Source of the DNA: Bacteroidota bacterium
GTDB taxonomy: Bacteria; Bacteroidota; Ignavibacteria; UBA10030; UBA8401
Direction of reading: 5' to 3'
Length of the DNA stretch: 64,000 bases
NCBI GenBank assembly: GCA_021796215.1
Contig: JAJYOK010000001.1
Location: forward strand, 186,001 to 250,000
Positions 48,801 through 56,056 of the stretch are shown here, one piece after another. A program made the position numbers and the translations under genes. Under the pieces are notes generated by a model. That model did no database searches, had not been told where the DNA came from, and was given only the letters and a program-made list of their open reading frames with translations. Position 1 is the stretch's first letter; every line of letters begins with the position of its first letter.

Positions 48801-50028
48801 TCCGGGCCGCCCCGGCTTTGCAAATCTTTTTGGCAGAGTTCCGTTTCTGCAAGCCGCCGATCCTTCATACGGTCCGAGCCGCGCATATCAGCTCGGATTA
48901 GTTACCGATCCAACTTCGAGTATTACGAGTGTTGTGTTCAAAAATTCATTTCCGTTCATTGGCTTCACGGTGGACCATGGTGTTCGTGCAGTGAATGCTA
49001 ATTTTTCAGATGTGTTTAGCCAGAGCAACAAGCTATCTTTTTCAACAAGCCGTCAATTATGGACCGGCGCCCGCGTCGATTTGAAATGGAATCTCGGATG
49101 GGATTATTCCCGCAATAAATCTGTGACGACGGATGCTCATGGCATTCCGATGATCAACAGTGTACAGGCAGGTGGAAGCATTCAACGTTCGTTCTTCACT
49201 GTGCCGCCCGTGTTTATCTTTTCAATTTTCAAAAGCGGCATTACAGAGGTGGCGCAAGAATATGACAACTTGAGAGCGAACACTGCCGATACGAGAACCA
49301 ACGAACAAAAACTCGCCGCTGCTTTTGAAAACGGGTTTGAATCGTTTCCTCTTCTTCGAAAGATTTTTGGAGAATATTTCCCGCGCGTCAATTATACTTT
49401 TCATTGGGACGGTCTGGAACAGCTTTCATTTTTCCAAAAGTGGGCGCAGCGCGTGAGTTTAGATCATGCGTACAACTCAACGTTCACGACATCGTTCAAA
49501 GGAAGTCTTGTTGGTGCAGGACAAACTGTTGAGGCAGAGCGCATCCTTTACGGCTTTGCGCCGTTGATTGGTTTGAATATTACATTCAAAGAAATGTTCA
49601 AGGGAAATATGAGTGCCAATATTCAGTATTCTACCAACTCGACATTCGATCTTACTCCGATTGCACAAAATATTATTCAAGGAAGCACGCGCGAAATTTC
49701 GCTCACCGCAACATATGGACGCACAGGATTTGAAATACCGTTTTTCGGACTTTCGCTGTCGAACGATGTAGATATCAGTTTCACGTATTCGCTTTCACAA
49801 AATTCCCGGAATACTTATTCTGCGCAGGAAGGACTTGGGACAGCAGTGCCGGGCGAAGGTTCCACTCGAACCACTATGGAACCGCGCATCCGCTATGTAC
49901 TCAGCTCGCGCGTGACAGCATCCGTCTACTATCGTTATACAAGCATTGCGCCTGATGCAGGAGGGTCGAGCATTCCCGGCTCTACAAGTAATGAAGGCGG
50001 ATTGAATGTTCACATTTCGATTCAATAG
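42844..50028 (+). CDS. sprA: T9SS outer-membrane translocon protein SprA
   Basis: A 2394-residue giant beta-barrel protein, the T9SS conducting channel, matching the usual 2300-2500 residues. The hydrophobic export signal lies near residues 52-67 (FFFILTIAGVCVLGFSF), unusually far from the start. Conserved stretches include NEPDFKQDVQININGTIGDKLNILADWNTQR near 320, VAYIDDFEGAKRTIPLG near 905, NYSMNLSRNFGS near 1005, VWIDELRLADPDN near 1468 and the C-terminal ATYGRTGFEIPFFGLSLSNDVDISFTYSLSQN. Residues about 1873-1950 form a Pro-rich, DTT-rich linker. The GTG start (42844) lacks a good ribosome site; the ATG at 42883 is an alternative. A palindrome lies at this start region. Confidence 0.94.
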   Translation: MHSQIFRTSRQVGMVFNLTRLTVFSILLVIFRIPTFFRQDFPARWNHQAGKRFFFILTIAGVCVLGFSFEPDEPSMAFLADASASAAVSSSPFIFSDAASAEQDSFPQAGGLSRRALARLNGAGADTTTFFGVDTAALRRAALMPRDSTARLAQFLYHREDSPVVSLFQPHTYSLFLKPPAVLMHTVELDSTGQFVIIREMVDGKDVKIPLKVPLKEYIEKRLLFEQQRYFADQVYKYEGIKKRDELGELLGSFTNIDIPIPANPVFSIFGPPHINLHISGAVDITAAFRNTVTDQSTLSALGNSRNEPDFKQDVQININGTIGDKLNILADWNTQRTFEYENQLHIKYTGYEDEIVQSVEAGNVSLATNSQFISPSAALFGIKTQMKFGPLTLVSIASQKKGQIKDLTVSGGTTTVPFEIHAYQYSRDHYFLDTSYIPLFEQYYSDESRPTDASKHISDCEVYVTHTNLDPQNSIQATAYAYLPAITDSAAYNKFKDPNFQTSQEASDLINNGELAVGRWDKLVPGQDYVLHDYTGYISLNRSVPDNQAIAVAYRTDSGPNSVYGVLSSVKSVQDSIIVLKLIRPVNLIPRYQTAWKLMLKNIYSLGGRNIKPDGFKLDIQYKIPGQDPMSEINGNYFLKIFGFDNFKSDNTPGQDNTFDYLPGITIDETRGEVIFPSTEPFRKSLIQFFGSDTATSDSLIYPDVYDTLASAAQNNTQRDRFVITGQTTAGSSNTYNLGFNIVEGSVQVILNGEPQKLNSDYTVDYITGQVIIKNQAALVPGANLQIKYEQNDLFQLASKTLLGTRGDLNLSDKTGFGFTVMNLNQQTLSDKVRLGEEPTNNTIFGIDGHTSLDLPFLTKALDALPFVSTKALSNINLRSEAAYMSPNPNTKTSLIASDGGKGVAYIDDFEGAKRTIPLGDNYGQWHDLSVPAYIDGVDPITGNPIPDTTKIFSKAKTYWYNQLPYSGVSVTDIWPAKQVTQDQQNVTVLDVQYDPRTRGEYNYSMNLSRNFGSNAPADTVKKNWGGMMKLVSSGVVNLVQENIGYIELWVQSNPAVLDSTKKVYIDLGEISEDVIPNRKLDNKEAGTVQTGLVTAERDLGLDGVSDADERSVYAQFVAANRDAFSDIVNDPAGDDFRTNTSEDYRFVNGTEGNMNSEIGRFPDTEDLNGNNSLDLNNSYFEYELNLDTTSANPQRVGGGNKRWYEYRIPINEFIRKVGSPDLSVIEFVRVWFKGFDQQEWLRITEFNLVGNQWQVNNKSAADTTMSVSVVSIEDNPRTYTSPPGVGRAVDRTQTAQSSQTIYQNEQSLSLVVNGLQDGDSRQAIKWFTYKPLDLFSYRVLRMFVHGDEGPPYSPNKRFSDDSNNPDAYLFIRFGSDTLNYYEYREPVLPGWHPDNTINIPFTDLTAIKQGRDSTNQVITVGVPNGPPGSTYSVLGNPTLTNVSFISVGIYNPPGKGVQALTGEVWIDELRLADPDNTPGWAYSISSQIALADIGNLSFNYQQVDPFFHQLENQFGSRIDGKSWGVSANFSLEKFLPSSWTGTSLPFSYNHQESVSKPRYLPSSDIIVTQAADRQRQIVTHKTGSAAAGNAAANDLILQSQSLSTTNTYALPTIKFVFPSNKWYIRDILNQLTYGFNYTISTMRNPTTAYQESWSWAGRMSYAYQTSPNLYLMPFSLFGNTGIISDLKDFHLYYIPITNIGANLSVTRSQTHQLLRSQIQQSAPTRGFSATRSMNFNWKLTENGYLNLSGDYSVDIASTLAQLETDQYNRQRAFTDMVGDLFLKDQFINFGRDYSYNQNINVNTRPRFPGFLGLDKYLTLSSRYSVSYRWSNNLQQGDLGKGAGWGNNISFSTDFNLKSFVDTWFPALPATTENTLPQLPQQQYPPPEASPRGRRSEGANPAQPPLPDTTHRAISDTTRPALNDTTKLAQPLDTVAVPAPPPKKKISPKEALIQIARLFIKTPLLDYDKVSLTFTQTNSSQNPGIPGRPGFANLFGRVPFLQAADPSYGPSRAYQLGLVTDPTSSITSVVFKNSFPFIGFTVDHGVRAVNANFSDVFSQSNKLSFSTSRQLWTGARVDLKWNLGWDYSRNKSVTTDAHGIPMINSVQAGGSIQRSFFTVPPVFIFSIFKSGITEVAQEYDNLRANTADTRTNEQKLAAAFENGFESFPLLRKIFGEYFPRVNYTFHWDGLEQLSFFQKWAQRVSLDHAYNSTFTTSFKGSLVGAGQTVEAERILYGFAPLIGLNITFKEMFKGNMSANIQYSTNSTFDLTPIAQNIIQGSTREISLTATYGRTGFEIPFFGLSLSNDVDISFTYSLSQNSRNTYSAQEGLGTAVPGEGSTRTTMEPRIRYVLSSRVTASVYYRYTSIAPDAGGSSIPGSTSNEGGLNVHISIQ
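42868..42883. repeat. palindrome at the 5' end of sprA
   Basis: TCCCG-gcaagt-CGGGA is a perfect 5-bp inverted repeat directly before an in-frame ATG (42883). If the GTG at 42844 is used, it is translated as SRQVGM. It resembles short dispersed palindromes found in and between genes in other environmental bacterial genomes. Confidence 0.4.
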
Positions 50029-50124
50029 TGTTGATTGTGTTTCATTCTTGATTTCGGTGATGATTTTTCCTATTTTAATACGCAATATAAGTGAAGTTCT
50101 GAAATATTTTAAAAGGCGGAATCA

Positions 50125-50460
50125 ATGTATACGTTTCTGGTATTGGTAGAAATTATTGTTTGTTTGTTGCTGATGGTCGTTGTGCTGATGCAGAGCAGCA
50201 AAGGCGGCGGGCTTGCAGGAACATTCGGCGGCGGTAATTTTGGAACGGTGTTCGGCGTTCGCCGGACCGCCGATTTTCTTACACGAGCAACAACAATTCT
50301 TGCAACAACATTCATGGTGCTAAGTCTCCTCATCAATATTTTCTTTCTGCCGGGCAAAGGGAAAAGTGCCGGCGAAAGTGTTATCCAAACCGGACAGTCT
50401 TCTGTTCCGCCGGCGCAGATTCCCGCCCAGCAAACACCGGCTCCAACTACGAACAAATAA
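50125..50460 (+). CDS. secG: preprotein translocase subunit SecG
   Basis: A 111-residue SecYEG accessory subunit with two membrane helices (about 2-22 and 50-73). The linking segment LMQSSKGGGLAGTFGGGNFGTVFGVRRTADFLTRAT is the SecG signature. The C-terminal tail is Pro/Ala/Gln-rich and low in complexity (PPAQIPAQQTPAPTT). A ribosome site AAAAGGCGG is upstream of the ATG. It follows sprA by 97 bases and a strong hairpin lies 22 bases past its stop. Confidence 0.95.
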   Translation: MYTFLVLVEIIVCLLLMVVVLMQSSKGGGLAGTFGGGNFGTVFGVRRTADFLTRATTILATTFMVLSLLINIFFLPGKGKSAGESVIQTGQSSVPPAQIPAQQTPAPTTNK

Positions 50461-50482
50461 ATTTTTCCTCACTTGATAACTC

Positions 50483-50516
50483 CGGCTCGTGCATTGATCG
50501 AATGATGCACGAGCCG
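50483..50516 (+). terminator. strong hairpin after secG
   Basis: CGGCTCGTGCAT (50483-50494) and ATGCACGAGCCG (50505-50516) form a perfect 12-bp stem with a 10-base loop. The downstream tract (CTGTTGTTT) is only moderately T-rich, but stem strength and position favour a transcription end. Confidence 0.7.
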
Positions 50517-50692
50517 CTGTTGTTTCCACAGCTTCTTTATTTAAAATATTTTTCGGTTCTGTTTTTTTCGGGAACTTTGGCGAAATGTAATCGGTTGTAT
50601 TTTTTAATTGTTCCTGAAAAAAATTACTGAACCGCACGTGCGAAGCGCGCAATTCACATTTTTCAATTAACTAACGTTTGCGAGGAGGCATT

Positions 50693-51079
50693 ATGGCGAG
50701 GTATGTTTGGAAGATCGTGGTGTTAATGGCAATTGTGATTCCGCTGTCATTGAATGCAGGAACAAAGACGCAGAAGAAGATGGCAGCAAAAGAGACCGCT
50801 GTTACGGGCGAAGTAGTTGATGTTTCTTGTTACCTGCACAGTGGAGCAAAAGGGGAAGATCATGCTGGTTGTGCCGCGGCCTGTGCAAAAGCCGGCGGAG
50901 CGCTTGGTATCTTGACGAAATCCGGAAAACTATACGTATCGATGCTGCCAGATGATCATAAATCTGGGCCAAACGCGTTGTTGATGGATCACATTGCTCA
51001 TACGGTTACAGCAAAAGGTTACATCCGAAACAAGGGCGGAGTCAACGGAATTATGATCACTAGTGTGACGACACAGTAA
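50693..51079 (+). CDS. small exported Cys-containing protein of unknown function
   Basis: 128 residues with a signal peptide (about 1-22, IPLSLNAG). The mature part reads TGEVVDVSCYLHSGAKGEDHAGCAAACAKAGGALGIL, placing Cys-x2-His ... Asp-His-x2-Cys-x3-Cys residues that could bind a metal or form disulfides, then a small beta domain (LYVSMLPDDHK, AHTVTAKGYIRNKGGVNGIMI). No family is named with confidence. The ORF track starts at TTG 50678, but GAGGAGG sits five bases before the ATG at 50693, so that start is chosen. It is probably monocistronic: a strong terminator follows. Confidence 0.75.
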   Translation: MARYVWKIVVLMAIVIPLSLNAGTKTQKKMAAKETAVTGEVVDVSCYLHSGAKGEDHAGCAAACAKAGGALGILTKSGKLYVSMLPDDHKSGPNALLMDHIAHTVTAKGYIRNKGGVNGIMITSVTTQ

Positions 51080-51118
51080 ATGAATGTGGCCAGAGAAAGC
51101 ATATTGTTAGTGCAACGC

Positions 51119-51155
51119 AAGGCGGTGAGGGATATTCTCGCCGCCTTTATTTTTG
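51119..51155 (+). terminator. intrinsic terminator
   Basis: AAGGCGGTGAG (51119-51129) pairs with CTCGCCGCCTT (51137-51147), with one T-G wobble and a 7-base loop, and is followed by TATTTTTG. It ends the transcript of the 128-aa gene. Confidence 0.85.
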
Positions 51156-51185
51156 TACAGTAAACAAGTTCGGAAGGGAAGTGCT

Positions 51186-51907
51186 GTGGCTTCTCGTCGC
51201 GTTGTTTTGAAAAGTAAAAAAACGCTGCACATGAAACGCTGTCGGTTTATTTAGAAAAACCGCAGGATTTTCGTTACAAAGCCGGACAATCTATTGATCT
51301 TACGTTGATAAATCCATCGGAAACAGATGCCGAAGGAAATACGCGTGCATTCACGCTTGCAAGCGCACCGTTTGAAAATGAATTGATGATTACTACTCGT
51401 TTAAGAAATTCTGCGTTCAAGCGTACCTTGCAGTTAATGCCGGTGGGCACGGAGATGAGTATTGACGGTCCCTTCGGAAACATGACGCTCCATTCAGATG
51501 AAAAACGCCCTGCTGTGTTTTTGGCGGGCGGCATCGGTATTACGCCGTTTCGTAGTATCATTCTTCAGGCGGTAGAAGAGAAGAAGCCGCATAGATTATT
51601 TTTGTTCTTTTCAAATCGTACGCCACGTGATGGAGCGTTTTTGGATGAATTGAAAAAGGCAGAAGCCGCTCATACCAATTTTACATTGGTCACAACTATG
51701 ACGGGAAAAGATGTTTCGGACGATGAATGGAACGGCGAAAGAGAACACATCAGCTTCACGATGATACGTAGATATGTCAAAGATCTATCACATGCAGTGT
51801 ACTATTGTGCCGGTCCCGCCGCAATGGTTGCCGCAATGCGAGCTATGCTGAACGAAAGCAGTGTGAATGATGACGACATCCGAAGCGAAGAATTTTCCGG
51901 ATACTGA
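51186..51907 (+). pseudogene. FNR-type (ferredoxin reductase-like) oxidoreductase, frameshifted
   Basis: The ORF track shows 200 residues from a TTG at 51305, but the same frame reads back to 51218 as KNAAHETLSVYLEKPQDFRYKAGQ, the FAD-binding start of an FNR-like enzyme. Its first 11 codons, GTG GCT TCT CGT ... TTG AAA AGT AAA, are in another frame beginning at GTG 51186, which follows GGAAGGGAA. The two frames meet at a run of seven A (51216-51222); one extra A would join them. The rest is intact: RAFTLASAP and GPFGNM (FAD), VFLAGGIGITPFRSII (NAD(P)H site) and VYYCAGPAAMVAAM. It is either a recent frameshift, a slippery site or a sequencing error. Confidence 0.75.
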
Positions 51908-52370
51908 GGGACGATGCTCTGCCAGGACTTGCTGTTGAAAATTTCTTCATTTATTGTTTGTCCAGGAAATTTTTTTTGAAAAAAATCATTTTTGTTCTTG
52001 CGTTTGCAGAAATTTCTTTTTAACATTGATGCGTCATCTGTAACAAAGTTGCAGGTGACAAATCCCGAAGGGTTTCCTTCGGAAGTGGTCTAAAGCTCTC
52101 CAGAGCGAAATTGCCACTGCCAATAAAATCCAAATGTTGTAATGTAGTCGAATAGCTTCTCGGTGTTGTTATATCCTGTGAGTAGAGCAAAAAATATTCA
52201 CAGAACAGCAAGAGCGTTCTCGTAGATCAAAGTTGCATCATTCATTTGTTGTTATGAATGATAGTGACAGAAGTGAACGAGAGCAGTTTCTCAAAGGTCA
52301 GTCTGAGATGATGAACGCGTTTTTCAAAAACAGCCGTCAAGGTTTAGTCGAAAGGAGCAACTCGTAGAAG
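51908..52370. other. intergenic leader region of the respiratory operon
   Basis: A 463-base gap before actA with no credible ORF. It contains the hairpin cluster listed at 52065-52120 and presumably the operon promoter, which could not be picked out. The actA ribosome site is GAAAGGAG about 14 bases before the ATG. Confidence 0.5.
52065..52120 (+). promoter_or_regulatory. cluster of hairpins in the act operon leader
   Basis: CCGAAGG-gttt-CCTTCGG (52065-52082) is a perfect 7-bp hairpin. Just after it, AGTGG and CCACT enclose a second helix, GCTCT-cc-AGAGC. No T tract follows, so these are not terminators; they could be a regulatory leader or a small RNA. The function is unknown. Confidence 0.35.
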
Positions 52371-53027
52371 ATGGCTCAGCTTTTTCACCCGAGATCAACC
52401 GTCATTTCAAAAGCGAGCATCGTCATTGTTATTATTGTCCTTACGTCTGTTATAGTTGCGGCGACAGAGATATATCGCTCCGGTTATACGACAGGACAAA
52501 ATGTTGCACGCGAACAGCCGATTCCTTTCAGCCACAAGCATCATGTGAACGATGAAGGATTAAGCTGCGCTTACTGCCACACATCCGTAGACAAATCCTC
52601 CTTTGCAGGAATTCCCCCGACGTACACCTGCATGACATGCCATTCGCAAATCTGGACAACAAGTCCGATGTTACAGCCTGTGCGCGATAGTTATCAGACA
52701 CAAAAACCGCTGGAATGGATTCGTGTACACGACTTGCCGGACTTTGTTTATTTCAATCACAGTATTCACATCAACAAGGGAATTGGCTGCGAAACATGTC
52801 ACGGCAGAGTTGATCAAATGCCGCTGATGAGACGACAGAACACATTGTTCATGGCATGGTGCATTGATTGTCATCGCGCGCCGGAAAAATATATTCGTCC
52901 GCGCTCTGAAGTTTTTAATATGACATACGAATATCCGAAGAACCAGGAAGCATTCGGGAAAAAATTGGTTAAAGAATATAATGTTCAGGTGAATCGTATT
53001 ACTGATTGTTCTACCTGTCACCGCTAA
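52371..53027 (+). CDS. actA: alternative complex III pentaheme cytochrome ActA
   Basis: A 218-residue membrane-anchored multiheme cytochrome c. One N-terminal membrane helix (about 14-33, SIVIVIIVLTSVIVAA) is followed by five CxxCH haem sites: CAYCH, CMTCH, CETCH, CIDCH and CSTCH, the last at the very C-terminus. FSHKHHVNDEGLSC and FVYFNHSIHINKGIGC supply distal histidine ligands. In alternative complex III, ActA passes electrons from the complex to ActE or directly to the oxidase. It is the first gene of the operon; actB starts 8 bases after its stop. Confidence 0.95.
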   Translation: MAQLFHPRSTVISKASIVIVIIVLTSVIVAATEIYRSGYTTGQNVAREQPIPFSHKHHVNDEGLSCAYCHTSVDKSSFAGIPPTYTCMTCHSQIWTTSPMLQPVRDSYQTQKPLEWIRVHDLPDFVYFNHSIHINKGIGCETCHGRVDQMPLMRRQNTLFMAWCIDCHRAPEKYIRPRSEVFNMTYEYPKNQEAFGKKLVKEYNVQVNRITDCSTCHR

Positions 53028-53035
53028 TTGAAACT

Positions 53036-56020
53036 ATGGCACTTAACGAGAAACTTGATTTAAAAACAATCCGGGAAAAACTTTCCGGGGAAAAAGGCCG
53101 CCAGTATTGGCGAAGCTTGCAGGAAGCTGCTGAGACCGATGAGTTCAAGGAATTTTTACACCGTGAGTTCCCGCGCGAAGCCTCGGTGTGGGGCGAAGGG
53201 TTGGATCGGCGGCGGTTCCTTCAAGTGATGGGAGCTTCATTAGCTCTTGCGGGGTTGAGTGCGTGTGTAAAGCAGCCGGACGAAAAAATTGTTCCGTATG
53301 TGAAACAGCCGGAAATTTTAGTTCCCGGCAAACCGCTCTATTATTCAACAGCGTTTGTAATGAGCGGTTATTCAACAGGAGTTGTTGCGACAAGCAACAT
53401 GGGGAGGCCGACAAAGTTGGAAGGCAATCCATCACATCCCGCAAGTTTGGGCGCAACCGATGCATTCACACAAGCATCACTGCTTACGATGTATGATCCT
53501 GAGCGCTCGAAAGTCGTTCTTCACGACGGAAACTATACAACGTGGGATAAATTCTGGCAAAGCATTCAAACAGATTTGATGGTGCAAAGTTCGTTGAAGG
53601 GAGCCGGGCTTCGCATTCTCACTGAAACGCTCACCTCGCCGACGATCGGAAAACAAATTCAAGACCTTCTGCAGAAGTATCCTGCTGCAAAATGGTATCA
53701 GTATGAATCGGTGAATTACGACGCCGTGAGAGAAGGTTCAAAGCTTGCGTTCGGTGAATATGCTCAGCCGATTTATCATTTTGACAAAGCTGATATTGTG
53801 CTTTCGCTCGATTCTGATTTTTTGACGCAGGGACCCGGTGCTGTGCGGCACGCGCATGATTTTGCCGAGCGCCGCAGAGTTCGTCAAAACAAAACCGACA
53901 TGAATCGGCTTTACTCTATAGAAAGTTCGCCGACGCTTGCCGGTGTAATGGCAGATCATCGTTTGACAACGCGTGCAAATGAAATTGACAACATTGCACT
54001 CACCATTGCTCAACAGCTTGGCGTTTCCGGTGCTGTTCCACTTCGGCAGATTCACGATGCACAACAACAAAAAATGATTTCTGCGATTGTTGCCGATCTC
54101 CAGCAACATCGCGGTGCAGGTGTTGTCGTTGCGGGTCCGCATCATTCAGCGCAACTGCATGCACTTGCTCATGCGATCAATGTTGAACTTGGCAATGTTG
54201 GTACAACCGTCACATTTGCTGAATCGCCTGAAGTTGCGCCGGTGAATCAGCTTGAATCATTAAAGGCGCTCGCACTGGAAATGACGAGCGGCAATGTTGA
54301 TATGCTGCTGATCCTTGGCGGCAATCCGGCATATGATGCGCCGGCAGATTTGAAGTTTGCTGAATTGCTTCCCAAGGTGAAACTGAGCGTTCACATGGGA
54401 ATGTATGAAGATGAAACGTCGGCGTTGTGCAAGTGGCATCTGCCGGAATCTCATTTTCTTGAATCGTGGGGAGATGCGCGCGCATTTGACGGCACCGCTT
54501 CAATTATTCAGCCGCTCATTGCTCCGTTGTATGAAAGCCGTTCGATATGCGAATTCCTTGATCAATTCATCGGCGGTAACGAGAACAAAGGATATGACAT
54601 CGTCAAAAATTTCTGGAAGTCACAAACGAAATCCGGCAATTTTGATATTCTTTGGGAAAAGTCATTGAATGATGGCGTCATTGCAAACACGGCATCGTCG
54701 CCGAAAAATGTAAAGCTTGTTAGTTCAGGGTGGCAAAATACTTCGTCGGGTGTTGCACCGTCCGGAATTGAAATAATTTTCCGTCCTGACCCGACAATGT
54801 GGGATGGACGTTTTGCAAATAACGGTTGGCTGCAAGAACTTGCAAAGCCGCTGACGAAATTAACGTGGGACAATGCTGCCCTTATTGCTCCGTCAACTGC
54901 TCAGAAACTCGGGGTGCAGAACAGCGATGTCGTTGAATTGCATTTTCAGGGACGAATGGTGAAAGCGCCGATCTGGATTCAACCCGGGCATCCGGCTGAA
55001 GCGATCACGCTGACTCTCGGCTACGGCAGAACCATGACCGGAAAAGTCGGAAGCGGTACGGGCAGCAATGCAAATTTGATACGCACTTCGACAGCAATGT
55101 GGCATGCAGAAAATGTAGAGATCCGAAAAACGGGCGAGACGTATCCGCTGTCAGTGACACAAGAACATTTCAGCATGGAGAATCGCAATCTCGTTATTGC
55201 TGGAACGGTCAAAGAATTTGTTGAGAAACCGGATTTCGTTAAAGAATTAGAGGATGCGCCGTCTCCGGAGCAAACGCTCTATCCAATTCATCAGTATGAC
55301 GGCTATGCATGGGGAATGTCGATTGATCTTTCATCGTGCACCGGCTGCAACGCATGTGTCATTGCATGTCAGGCGGAAAACAATATTCCGGTTGTCGGCA
55401 AAGAGCAGGTTGCGTTTTCAAGAGAGATGCAGTGGATACGCATTGACCGGTATTTCAAAGGCGATCTTGATAATCCGGAAGTGTACTTTGAGCCTCTTCC
55501 GTGTATGCATTGCGAGAACGCTCCGTGCGAACTTGTTTGTCCGGTCGGCGCGACGATGCACGATTCCGAAGGATTGAATGTGATGGTGTACAACCGCTGC
55601 ATTGGAACACGATATTGCTCAAACAATTGTCCGTACAAAGTGCGTCGTTTCAATTTTCTGTTGTTCTCGGATGAAACGACGGAGACATACAAGATGATGC
55701 GCAACCCGGACGTGACGGTGCGGGCGCGCGGCGTGATGGAAAAATGCACGTATTGCATTCAAAGAATCAACGAAGCACGCATTACAGCAGAAGAGGAAGA
55801 TCGTCCGATTCGGGATGGAGAAATTGTAACTGCGTGCCAGCAAGCATGTCCTTCGAATGCGATTGTGTTCGGAAATATCAACGACAAGAAAAGCGCGGTG
55901 GCTAAATTAAAAGCTGAACCTCACGATTACAGCCTGCTGGCGGAATTGAATACGAAACCGCGCACGACGTATCTTGCAAAATTGAATAATCCAAATGGCG
56001 CTTTACGCCATGGCGCCTAA
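53036..56020 (+). CDS. actB: alternative complex III iron-sulfur subunit ActB
   Basis: A 994-residue periplasmic subunit fusing a molybdopterin-oxidoreductase-like domain, which in this family carries no molybdenum cofactor, with a ferredoxin-like domain. RRRFLQVMGASLALAGLSAC near 60-80 is a twin-arginine-type segment, although it begins far from the N-terminus. The C-terminal part (about 755-960) has four Cys clusters: CTGCNACVIACQ, CMHCENAPCELVCP, CIGTRYCSNNCP and CTYCIQR ... CQQACP. The ORF track begins at TTG 53006 inside actA; the ATG at 53036 is chosen because it gives the conserved start and follows the actA stop. The last seven codons and stop lie in a repeat-like sequence. Confidence 0.95.
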   Translation: MALNEKLDLKTIREKLSGEKGRQYWRSLQEAAETDEFKEFLHREFPREASVWGEGLDRRRFLQVMGASLALAGLSACVKQPDEKIVPYVKQPEILVPGKPLYYSTAFVMSGYSTGVVATSNMGRPTKLEGNPSHPASLGATDAFTQASLLTMYDPERSKVVLHDGNYTTWDKFWQSIQTDLMVQSSLKGAGLRILTETLTSPTIGKQIQDLLQKYPAAKWYQYESVNYDAVREGSKLAFGEYAQPIYHFDKADIVLSLDSDFLTQGPGAVRHAHDFAERRRVRQNKTDMNRLYSIESSPTLAGVMADHRLTTRANEIDNIALTIAQQLGVSGAVPLRQIHDAQQQKMISAIVADLQQHRGAGVVVAGPHHSAQLHALAHAINVELGNVGTTVTFAESPEVAPVNQLESLKALALEMTSGNVDMLLILGGNPAYDAPADLKFAELLPKVKLSVHMGMYEDETSALCKWHLPESHFLESWGDARAFDGTASIIQPLIAPLYESRSICEFLDQFIGGNENKGYDIVKNFWKSQTKSGNFDILWEKSLNDGVIANTASSPKNVKLVSSGWQNTSSGVAPSGIEIIFRPDPTMWDGRFANNGWLQELAKPLTKLTWDNAALIAPSTAQKLGVQNSDVVELHFQGRMVKAPIWIQPGHPAEAITLTLGYGRTMTGKVGSGTGSNANLIRTSTAMWHAENVEIRKTGETYPLSVTQEHFSMENRNLVIAGTVKEFVEKPDFVKELEDAPSPEQTLYPIHQYDGYAWGMSIDLSSCTGCNACVIACQAENNIPVVGKEQVAFSREMQWIRIDRYFKGDLDNPEVYFEPLPCMHCENAPCELVCPVGATMHDSEGLNVMVYNRCIGTRYCSNNCPYKVRRFNFLLFSDETTETYKMMRNPDVTVRARGVMEKCTYCIQRINEARITAEEEDRPIRDGEIVTACQQACPSNAIVFGNINDKKSAVAKLKAEPHDYSLLAELNTKPRTTYLAKLNNPNGALRHGA

Positions 56021-56036
56021 GGCGCTCATTCGGAAT
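56000..56036. repeat. fragment related to the 145-bp repeat at the actB 3' end
   Basis: GCTTTACGCCATGGCGCCTAAGGCGCTCATTCGGAAT compares with the reverse complement of the repeat core, GCTTTAC..ATGGCGCCATAGG-GCTCACATTCGGGAAT. It covers the last codons and the stop of actB (55998-56020). Confidence 0.5.
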
Positions 56037-56056
56037 TAGCAAGTTAGGAAAAACCT

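Noticed and set aside
53006-53035. TTG start for actB given by the ORF track
   Set aside because: It lies in the coding end of actA; the ATG at 53036 follows the actA stop and begins the conserved protein.
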